Below, piece by piece: positions 13,301-25,300 of a DNA stretch of 64,000 nt. This DNA comes from Diadema setosum (taxonomy: Eukaryota > Echinodermata > Echinoidea > Diadematoida > Diadematidae). The stretch spans positions 46,989,748 through 47,053,747 of the forward strand of contig NC_092688.1 of assembly GCF_964275005.1 (NCBI RefSeq), given 5' to 3'. Both the position numbers and the translations under genes were made by a program. The notes beneath the pieces are model-generated. The model saw only the letters and a list, made by a program, of their open reading frames with translations. It searched no databases and had not been told where the DNA came from. How positions within the stretch are numbered: the stretch's first letter is position 1; every line of letters begins with the position of its first letter.

Positions 13301-16300
13301 AATATCCATAGATTTCATTGTTAGCTACTAATGATTGGCGTCGTGAACTTGTCTGACAAGAAATGCATTGACACACTCGGGTGATCTTTGAATCACTTGT
13401 ATGTACCACAGTATTTACTTTCACTTTGTGAGGTACAAAGCACATAATACATGTGTCTCCTAGTTTCCACTGTGACTAATTGTCAACTCTGTAAGAGCAA
13501 ATATTACAAATCAACCAGTGAATGAGTGGAATGTTGCATCTTGTCTGACCAATAGTTTATCATTTCTAGCTCTCCAAGGAATTAGGGGGGCGTTTCATAA
13601 AGCTGTTCTTAAAGTCAAGAAGGACTTAAGAACAACTGGAACACGTTCTAATGTGCTATATATACAATATCAGAATTTCAATAATTCAGCACAAGAACTG
13701 ATCACCAGTCGTTCTTGTAATTTACAATTTCCATATGAAACAAAAACCCAGCATTTGTGCTTCAAAATAGTTCTAAAATGTGAGTTAGAGATAGAAACAA
13801 CCAATCTAAAAATTGAACCAGTATAATCGATGTTAAATATTGTGAAATGTACAAAATTTGAACAATAGTTATAATTAAAATTTTTTCCAGACTAAACCAT
13901 ATACATGTACAGTTATGGTTTATTAAGAAAAATAGTGATATCTCCATAAAATTTAGGCTTTTTTGCGAAAATTTTGTATGGTAGGATGCTTTGTGATACA
14001 GCTGACGTACACATATGCATCAAATGTGATATCTTGAAAATTTTTTAAATCACTGCTCCAAAAGGTAAACAAGACCTTTAAGTCATTTGTAACTTTAAAA
14101 ACAGCTTTATATGAAACACCCCCAGTTTCCTTTTAACCTTCCCACAATGCTTTGCCAAGAGAGCCATGACCTTTTCAGACCACCTTTACATATCAATCTA
14201 TTAATGCTGTGATGCACAATTGTAAACTTCATAAATTATGCGTTTGTCCTTAGATAAAGACTACGGGTCGCCAGCTGTTTGACCTCGTGTGCAGGACCAT
14301 CGGCCTGAGGGAAACCTGGTACTTTGGTCTGCAGTACGAGGACCCCAAACATTACATCGCCTGGCTGAAGATGGACAAAAAGGTGAGATCTCACCCCAAA
14401 ATTTCCAGCCTTTCACCATCTTTGTTTTTACACATAATTGTCAACAGTTCTGTTTTATCTACTGGAAAGTGATTTAGGAGAACGTTATCACTGTGATTGA
14501 AAAAGAAAATCTGAGACTGCTATCTCTGCACAGAAAAGTAAAAAGATGAAGACATTTTTCAAGTTGATACAACTTGCTTGACCCTCATATATACTATAAC
14601 CAGCAGTCACTGAATATATATTTGGGGGGGGGGGGGGTCTTGTGTCCATGTGCTACCGGTACTCCTTTCCGCGGTCTTGGTTGCATTTGCTTTAATACAC
14701 CATGGAAAGGAAGGGATATTTTCTTTTGTTCAATTGCTCAAAGGTCCATGTGGTAGGATAATATGCACCAAAGATGTTAGTACTGCATGGATGTGGGTTT
14801 TTGATCCCTGACCATTTCACTACAACTCAGGCACTTTTGTCAGATTACCACGAGACCTCCACTGCAGTGTATCAAAGCAAAGATACAACTTGTGCCTTAC
14901 CACAAGTCATCCAGAAGCTTATAAATCACCATGGAGGTGTTTCATTAAGCTGTTCTTAAAGATACGAACGACTTAAAGGGAAGGTAAAGCCAAAGAGCAA
15001 TGTGGATTGAGTGAAAGCAGCAACATTAGTAGAACACATCAGTGAAAGTTTGAGGAAAATCGAACAATCGATGCGAAAGTTATGAATTTTTAAAGTTTTG
15101 GTGTTGGAACCGCTGGATGAGGAGACTACTAGAGGATATGACGTATGAGTGGACAACAATACAGAGAAAATATAAAGGAAATTCAACAAAAATTCACTTT
15201 TCGAGAATTATGAAAGAGCAATGGACCAACCTCTTTCAGAAAGCAGGGGGAATAATTGCTACCCTTTACATATGTCAATATCAAGTTGATGGAATTTGTA
15301 ATTTTCATGAAAAATGGATTTTTGTAGAATTTTCTTTATGTTTTCTTGGTATTGTTGTCCACTCATACGTCATAACCTCTAGTAGTCTCCTCATCCAGCG
15401 GTTCCATCACCAAAACTTTAAAAATTCATAACTCTTGCATCGATTGTCCGATTTTCTTCAAACTTTCACTGATGTGTTCTACTAATGTTGCTGCTTTCAC
15501 TCAATCCACATTGCTTTTGGGGTTTATCTTCCCTTTAAGAACGACTGGTGATCCATTCTTGTGCTGAATTATTGAAATTCTGATGAGTATAGCACATCAA
15601 AATTGATCACCAGTCATTCTTAAGTCATTCGTAATTTTAAGAACAGCTTTATGAAACACCCCCCTGGTTCTGAACTTAATGAGCATCTTCTTCCGACTCC
15701 TTCTTTCCCAGGTGAAGGAGCAAAACATCCCCAAGGAGGAACCGATGCCTTTCATCTTCCTGGCCAAGTTCTACCCGGAGGAGGTGTCGGAAGAGCTTAT
15801 CCAGGAGATCACCCAGCATCTCTTCTTTCTTCAGGTCAAGCAGCTCATCCTCAACGAGGAGATCTACTGTTCCCCGGAGGCCTCCGTCCTCCTGGCCTCC
15901 TACGCCGTGCAGGCAAAGGTAGAGGACTCCCTCCAGACATTTCATTCGCCCTCCATCTATTTCAGTCACAGCCTTTTTTAGAATAAGAAATCATATCTGG
16001 AGCTAAGCCTGTTTTGGCTCATGTGCTGAGAAGTAGGATGTGCTTTATCATGATGGGGTAACTTCAAGGTCCTCTGCCTGATTACTCAGAGATTACTGAT
16101 CTTGGAGGGACATGGATCTAGGACTCAAGAGGGGGCTGTTAGATGGCATAATGAGTGCCACCATCTTGATTACCAAGATTGACAATGTTTTAAAAGATTG
16201 TTCACTGTCAATCAGAGTAGATCACTTTGTATTTACACCCAAGTTTCCATGGCTAGCTAACAAGCAAACTTTGTCTGTAAAGGATCTGTCTGTGGTAGGT

Positions 16301-19300
16301 GGAACCAGCCAGGAACAGTGGCAGATCAAGAGACAAACTGAAATCAACATTATTTGACTATTTTTGACTTACCATATGAATTGGCTTTATTCGGACATTT
16401 AGAACATGACAGATGCATGATTAGTAAATAAGGGACCGTGAAATAGCGCCCTCTGGAATCCTTGATAATTTCCCTTTAAGATGCAATGTATTTTACAGTC
16501 ACTTTGCAGAACTGTAAGCCTTCACTGATACTGCAGGAGGCTTCCTGAAAACATAAATATCACTTTATGTCCTGAAGACAAAAGGAAAACCTCAATTAAA
16601 TTATGATATTTTGCCTGTTGAGATGGATGTTACCCACGAGCAGCAATTCCCTGATTGCTCTTTAGAACCTCCCTGATTTTGATCGATAAATGTTGGCAAC
16701 CCTGTACCTGAACACATCTCAGGTACAGTTCATAAATCTTTACCTCAAGTATTTAGATAAATACAATCATATGAATAATTGTAGGCAGGAAATTTATATA
16801 TTATGATGTCATCCTTTCTTTATCTTTTGTGTATGTACATGTGTGTGTGTGTGAATAGTATGGTGACTATGAAGCCAATGTACATCAACCTGGATTCCTG
16901 GCCAATGAGGGCCTCCTACCCACGAGAGTGATCAGCCAGTTTGACATGTCGGTCAGCCAATGGGAGGAGAGGATAACGGCGTGGTACAAGAAACATGAGG
17001 GCCTCCTCAGGTTTGTCCGCAGATCTTGCTTTTGGTCATCTCAAAAGCTGTACAGTGTACCTCTCTTGTGTGATTGTACTGTTGGTACAATGAATGTGAT
17101 GTGATGGAATTGTGCTTCTTTATGATAGTTGTAGAAGGTGATAACTTATAATGCATAAATACATGCCATCTAGATACCGGTACAAATCAAGCTAATATGT
17201 GGAGGGGGGAATCCTAAAGGAACATTTTGCAACAGCTTTTAATGTGTAACAGTGTAGTAATGTAGTAATGATTCCTGCATATCTTCATAACAAATTGAAA
17301 AGTTGATTCTGGCAACCAAAACATTCACCCAAGGTTTGCCTGACATAGCAACAATTTATGCATATATAAATTTGATTCCAGTAATAGAAATACTCTTGTT
17401 AGGAAGATGTGGATTTTGAATGTTTTTTTATTACGTTCACAGAGAATATTAATTGATTTGAAAATGGGCACAGGAAATATTCCCACATGAGCTATTTTGA
17501 GAGGGAACATGTTGAGGTTGCGCGTACAACTATCATTACATTACCGTCCATTGATGAGATTTTTAGACTTTATGTTGTCCCTTGATATGCTTTTAACTGC
17601 AATATTGTCAAAGTTGTTGTCAAATTTATTTGCCTTTGATTACAGGGATGAAGCTGAGATGGAATACCTCAAGATAGCTCAGGATCTTGAGATGTATGGA
17701 GTCAGCTACTTTGAAATCAAGGTCAGTGAGTAAATTGGTACCTCTGACGTGTGACAAATTTGTCAGTGTGCAGTTGTAGACTCCCAGTATTCAAGTTTAT
17801 GAAACTGAAATGTCTCGGTGAATGCTTTTAGTGTTAGAGAACAAGCAGCCAGGTGTGTCTGCCTAACAAACAAACAGTCTGTGGTTCAAGACCAAGGGAG
17901 TTCAGCTGAACTAGAACTGTATGTTTTCATACCTTCCCCTCCGTTAACCCGTTGAGGACGAGTCCCAAGTATTCTCGGGCATGTGTCTATGGGAAATGCG
18001 TGCTATAGCAAAATGAGTCCATCCTCATTGGGTTAAGGGGAAAGAATTTTTCTGTCTCCGACACAGAACAGTAGATGGAGGTCCAATGTAAGAAGTATTT
18101 AAACGACATCATGCCAATTTCTGTAAAAGATCCGTCTTTGCATGTTGCTATGTGCAAGGTGAAGATCCAGTAAAATGTTCCATTTCACACATATTTTGGA
18201 AGATAGGTGCATAATATCCAACCACTTGTGATTCACCTCAAATAATTGATAACGGTCAGCAAATAACAGTAGTGTCATGTATATGCAAAGAGATATTTTC
18301 AAGCAGATCTTAATCAAACTTAAATGTCTAGATTGTCGTCTTTAAGTTTCTTTTCTGGTAAAATCAGTCTTTTCTTTTCTTCCCCACAGAATGAGAAGGG
18401 TACAAATCTTTACCTCGGAGTTGATGCAACGGGTCTCAGTATATATGAACTGGATAACAAACTGGTACCAAAGCTAGCCTTCCCATGGAGTGACATCAGG
18501 CATATATCATACCGAGACAAGAAGGTAATGGGGTATCAGTTCAAACTCGTGCTGTAAAGTGCTGTATTTGGTTTATTCTGTGAGACAATATATTAATATC
18601 TGAGTGGTATATCGATTTTTGTAAGTTGTGATGCTGCCCAGATTTTATGGTAGTGGGTATAAACAAAACAGAAGATTATTCTCTCTCAAACAAGAAGTGA
18701 AATGCATGCTTCAGTGCGACAGGTGATATTGAGTACATGTACCACAAAAATAGCAGTTACAGTTAAAGTGGAGAGATTTCCTTCTGTAAAAATATATGTC
18801 TTTCTCTTTAATGCAAGTGGAAAACATTGCTGTTGGTGGATCATTGTACTTCTTGTCCAGCTTCTTGATGAATGCCACCAGGGATGAACTTAACTTTAAT
18901 TTGATGCTGTATTGAAACTGGAATTCAGGATAAAAGGGACCTTAAGGTATTCATTTACTCTGTCTATAGTTTGCTAACATTATCATGCTTATGTTTGAGT
19001 GCTGATCTGTGTAACTTTTGTCATGTACTAAAGTTTAAAAACATTTTTTTTTTACAAGTCTCTTTCCTTATTCCCTCTTTTCTTTCTATTTTTTCTGCAG
19101 TTCACCATTAAGCCCATTACTAAGAAGTCACCAAATTTCTGCTTCATTTCACCAAAGTTTCATATGAACAAACTGGTAAGTATTGTATTGACAAGTTTGC
19201 TCAGCCTTAACCAGCACAACACCCCTATTACCCCTTCCCACTTTCCCACCTACGTAACCCCCCCCCCCCCCCAATATACCCCATTTCCTCTTCCTGCCCT

Positions 19301-22300
19301 GGCTCCTCCCTCATTGTCCCTCCCCTTTACTCCTCCCATTGCCCTCCCCCATTGCCCCTTCCACCTTTGCTTTTCCCCCTGTTACCCGTCCCCATTGCTC
19401 CTGCCCCATTATTATTGCCCCTTCTCACTTCCCTAACCCACTGTTCCCCCATCATTCCCCCAATTGCCCTTCCCGCCTTTGCTCTTCCCCATTATCCCTC
19501 CCCATTGCTTCTCCACCCAATGCCCTTCCCCATTGCCCCTCCCAATTGCCGTACCACCATTGTTCCTCCCTTTATCCCCCATTGCCCCTCCCCTGTTGAT
19601 ACTCCCCAATTACTCCTCTTCTATCACCCATCTCCCGTTACCCCTTTTCATTGCCCCCAACCCATTTCCCCTCACCACCCCAATGCTTTCTCCCATTGCC
19701 CATTCTTCCTTTGTCCCTTCCCATTAACCCTTCCCCCTTTACCCCTCCCCTATGCCCCTCCTTCATTACCAATTTCCCATTACTACTCCCCATCCCAATT
19801 TCCATTCAAGTTTGTTTCTGAGGATGATGTGTGATACCACGTTTGTCAAACCTGACACTCCCTAATGCTTGTGCCCCCAGATCCTAGACCTGTGTATGGG
19901 GAACCATGAGCTCTTCATGCAGAGGAGGAGAGTAGACTCCATGGAGGTTCAGCAGATGAGAGCTCAGGCCAGGGAGGAGAAAGCCAAGAAACAGGTGAGT
20001 GTGATCCACACCTCAGGAGGTGGTAATCATGAAAGTTGTGGTAACGATGATAGTAGTATTTAGATAAAATAGTAGTATTAGCAGCAAGAGTAGAATAAGA
20101 AGTAATGGTGGAAGTTGAAGAAGGGTTGGTTCCAGTTGAAAAAGTAGTAATGATGATAATGATGGTGATACTACTACTCCTAATACTACTACGTACTACA
20201 AGTGGTAGTTGAATTTAAGGATAATGATAATGATAATGGCAATTATATTATTAATGATAACATGAGTATGATCTGGTCTGGCCAGGATAACCTTACTATA
20301 AGACTGATTACCTGTGATTGTCTACACCATTATTTCATTTGGGATTAGTTTTATTTCCTTGTCCTCAGCTTCTTGTAGATGTACCCCCTTTCCTGAAGCT
20401 TAATGCTGTCTACACAGTTGTCTTCAATAGTTCATTTTGATTTTTGCTTTATAGGGAAAAAGGAATGCATATAAATAATGCAATAATGAAATAAAAGGAA
20501 TGAAGTGACCAACAAGCTTGGTTTGATTCCAGTGACCATCTTAATCTCTGGGATGCATTCTCTGCCTCCAGGTGGAGAAGCAAAAGTTGATGAAGGAGCG
20601 GCAGCTGAGACAGAAGGCGGAGCAGGAGAAGGAGGATATGGAGAAGCAGCTGAGACATATCCAGGAGGAGTCCAGGATAGCACACGAAGCTCTGGTGAGA
20701 ACAAGCCCTAGTAGGCATGTGAGAAGGCTATGGATATAATTGATCTAGTTCATACTGGGCCGAAAGACCACACGAAGCTCTGGTGAGAACGAACCCTTGT
20801 AGGCATGTGACAAGTCTATGGATATAATTGATCTTGTTCATACTGTGTAACATATCCTAGGCTGAACGACAACATGAAGCTGTGGTGAGAACGAGCCTCT
20901 GGTAGGCATGTGATAAGGCTATGGATGTAATTGATCTAGTTCATACTGTGTAGCATATTCTTGGATGAAAGAGCACATGATGATGAGAACGAGCCTCTAG
21001 TAGGCATGCAATGAGGCTATGGATATAATTAATCCAGGCCCCATTTTATCAAAATATATGATCGATTATAAATTCCCTTACCACACAGGCTGCCATAGAC
21101 TTATTATAGAAATCAACTATGCGTGTATATAATCAGTTGTAACTCTTCATAAAACAGGACCCCGGTTCATATATCGCATCACAAGGTGAAAGATAGCAAA
21201 CAAACTTCCAGTGAGAACAAACCCGAGGAAGCATGCAATGAGGCTATACATATAATTGATCTAGTTCATACTGTATATCATATCCTAAGCTGAATAATGG
21301 CACACAAAGCTCTGGTGAGAATGGGTCCCTGGTAAACGTGTTCTAAGGCTATGGATATCGTCGAACCATTTCACATAATATGTGAAATACCCTGATCACA
21401 TTGATGGCATGTAGCATCTGGTGAGAATGACTCCCGAGTAGACATGTTATGAGGCTATGGATATTATTGACCTAGTTCACATGTCTTGTGCTGAACTCAA
21501 AGATAGTTCAAACAAGGAGCTGGTGAGAATGGCGGCTTAATAGGCATAGTATAAGATGATGGATGTAATTAGCCTAGGCCATATGTTATAGCCTGATCAC
21601 AAAGTCAACTGAAAATAACAGCCAAATATTCTATGTCATATGGCTGTTGATATCATTGACCTTGGTCATACATTTGTATATTATATATACTACGATGAAG
21701 GATAGCACACAAGGAACATTGGTTAGAATGACCGTAAAGTAGGCATGTAGTAAGGCTACAGACATCATTGACCCATTTCACACACACCATATGCTGAGCT
21801 CAAGGATAGTACAAGAGGCTTTGGTGTGAATGACCCTCTGGAATGCATGTAATAAAGCTATGGGCATCATTGACCTAATTCATGTCACCCACTGAGTTCA
21901 GTCACAAAATTAAATGTGTGTGTACATTTACTCGTCTCAACAATTCTTAGTTAAGTCCAGTTAACTGTAGATGTACATTGGGGATAAACATCCAGTGTAC
22001 GTCTCAAAGACCTGATAGTGTTGGGATACATGGGTGGTCCTAATCATGAGCTGTCCACCAGGGTATGTTACAAAAACCACAAATTACACTGGTCAGTGAA
22101 TATGTATACATCGAAGCGTATGCTCAACTCCAGTGGAGATTCTGCGGCTGTATGAGTACTTACTTAGAAATCAGTGATAAAGCTGTACATGATTCGCTAA
22201 TACTAAATAATAGGATTGTCAAATATATCTCAACCAGGACCACCTTCCCACTCCATGGTATCCCACACTACTGGGTCTTTAAAGGTATTAGCCCACATTT

Positions 22301-25300
22301 GTAAACCTGCAGCAATTGGTCTCATAGTTAGCATGGAGTTTGGGTATGATTGCAGTAACACCTGTGCAAAATTTCGTTCCAATTAGTCCATTACTTTCAT
22401 AAAAATAAATGAAAATGCACCGTAATCCGTGTGCATGCGTATAACGCTCACTAGCTCCGGTCCACGTACGTGTTACATGTACAATGTACGTAGCTATAGC
22501 CCGCGGTCGTAATTCGATTTTGGGTTGGGTTGACCCGGTTTGAAAATTGATTTTAAAACGATGATTTTCTCTCTTTTATCGAATGGTATAGACAAAGAGC
22601 GACAGGTGAGGTATGTTACTGTTACAACTTGTACTTGAAGTCATATTGGACCTGTTTTATGCAGTTTTGATTTTCGTGGGTTTGCAAATGTGGGCTAGTA
22701 CCTTTAAAGACAGTTTATCTGGAACTGCAGTCCTATTACCAAGTTCCTCTTGGCTTCGACTAGTGGGAATTTATCTGACATCTTTTGATTTTCTCCAATA
22801 TTAGATGAGGTCAGAGGAAACGGCAGAGCTGCTAAATGAGAAGGCCCAGGTGGCTGAGGAGGAGGCTATGCTCCTAGCTCAGAAGGCAGACCAGGCGGAG
22901 AGGGAGATCCAGGCCATACGGATGGAGGCAATCAAGGTTAGTGACTCCTCTTATCTCTGGTTGAATCTGTTTCCAGAGACTCCAACTCTCCCGCTTTCGA
23001 CGGGAGATCTCCCGCTGAAAGCCCATTTTCGCAAAATCTCCCATTCTCCTGCTTGAGATTTAATTTCTCCCGCCCTGGCTGTGTGTCTCCTGCTAAGATT
23101 ATTTTCTCCCACTTTAAATGATCTTTCTCTCGCCCAAACACCTATCAATGAATCATTGATTTATTACTTAGTACCATTGTATGCTAAAAATAAGCCTGAG
23201 ATACCACAAAAGAGCGTCTAGAACCCTGGACTCCGGCCGTGAGGGAGTTCGCGCTTTGAGCACATCAAGTTGGAGTCTCCTGTTTTCAAGGGGTTTCACG
23301 TGGGAGAATTTCCAGATCAGAAGGTGCTTGGGGTTGGAGTCTCTGTGTTTCTTGGGGATACTGTTTCCCCCTCTAGGGACAGCAGAGGAGGTCTGGAATT
23401 AAGACTAGGGCCCTTTGACTGAAATCACCTTGATATAAAAGTAATTTGCTGTCTTTTAAAAAAATTATCTTTGAATACAGCCCAGAGGATCTTGAAGTGT
23501 TACTGAACCATTCTGGCCAACTTTGTTCCTGATGTTTTGAATAAGTCATAAGTCCAGCATTTCACTCATATGTTTTTGCTTGGATGAGACATAGGTGATC
23601 TGTCGTGTACAGTGTAATTAGGAAATGTTTTTAGTTATCAGGGAATATGAAATAATCTGATATATCCTTAACCCTAGATTGCACATCGTTTCTTGTTGCA
23701 TTTTTTTTTACTCTGAAATGACATGCTTCAGAAGCAGTTCATTTCATTGGAGGTTTCAATGAATATTACCGTTTCCTTTTAACATAGTTGTTATAACATG
23801 GACCAGTATTTTCAAAAAATGAAAATGACTATTTGGATTAGGCAAATTTAGTGGAAAAGTGATAAAAAATGATTAAAAATGACCCACTTTTATATGATAT
23901 CTTGTCAACAGACAGCAGAAGAGAAGCGGCTGATGGAAATGAAGGCACAGGAAGCAGAGTTCATGGCATTCAAGCTGGCAGAAGAATCCAAACAAAGGTG
24001 AGATCCCTTTCAAAGAAAACTTGAAGAAACAAAGAACTTGGTGACAATATAATTTGTGTATTGTGCAGGCTTTGTTAAATAAAGGGGGAAAATGAATCAG
24101 ATTTTTCATTGACTTGTATTAGGAGGAGAGTAGATTTTTTGGCTTAAAAAAAAGTAAATGAATAAGAATAATAAGCTTGGGTAAGTACTGCCATAATTTT
24201 TGGCAAGGAAGGATTGCCTTAGAAATTCATTACAGAAAAACATACTTAGACTGGATAAGTGTGTCCATACAGCAATTGCAGTTAATGGGACTAGCACATT
24301 AGGCAAAGTTTCTGAATGTACTGTACTTGTTTGTACCACTGGCGGGAATTTTCAAGTGACTCTTGGGTATTTATATCAAAACTGTACGTTTCACATGGTT
24401 TGAAATTTCTTATTTCTGCAGATATGATTTGATTATTGAGAAGGATTCATTTGTATTATTCAAATATGCTCTGCCACATTTTTAACTTTTGACAGTGTTG
24501 TCATAGAGAAATTTTGCATCTATGTGTGATGTCTTTACAAGTGGCTCTCTAGATCTGAAACATTTGCAAGTTTAAGTGTAAGTTGGATTATCCTTTTTAA
24601 AAAAAGTAGACCTTAGATGGATGAAATGAGGTGTAGACTCTTGGTGAATCATGTGACATGACATGTGACTTGACCTATGAATCATGTGACTTGACTTGTG
24701 AATCATATGATTTGATTTGTTACTGATGAAGGTGTAAAGAGGCGGAAGACCTGAAGCACATGCTCTTTAGTGCCAGGCTTGCTGAGAAGGAGGCAAAGGA
24801 AAAACTCATCCAGATCTCAAGAAGACCCATGACAGCAGTAAGTTGGCTGAAATGATGGTCATGAGATAAACTCAGTGAAGGCCACTTTTCACACACTATT
24901 TGTGAAGTGTTGAAAAAAGCACTTGGCACTTGTCCACAATTATTTCTGAAGTCCTGAAAATTAAAGTTTATTTAGAAGCCCATTGAAGACCAATCCAGAG
25001 TACACTCTTACAGGCATCTATGAGAAATGTGTGTTATAGCAAAGTCAGCTCGTCATCAACAGGTTAATATTCTTTTCAATTCCAATGTTGACCTTGTGAA
25101 ATAAATAACAACAAACAAAAGGAAATGGTGTAGCATACAGAAAAATTCTGAAATAGCAAGTAAAACTTGCCATTTGACATGTGAAAGGAGAAACTACTTA
25201 ACAAGTGCCTTCACTGGTCTATGACTAACAAAGTTGTGTTGCTGATAGAAACAACTTTGTAGAGTTTGGCATGATAGATTCATAGATATCTGGTGTACCC

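Noticed and set aside
15676..15969. 97-codon minus-strand ORF opposite merlin exon 3
   Set aside because: Antisense shadow of the conserved exon.
19352..19834. 160-codon Pro/Leu/Ser open frame and overlapping frames on the plus strand
   Set aside because: It lies wholly in the C-rich minisatellite of merlin intron 7. Composition alone keeps the frames open.
20432..20718. Two ~90-codon minus-strand ORFs opposite merlin exon 9
   Set aside because: Antisense shadows of a GAG/CAG-rich coiled-coil exon.
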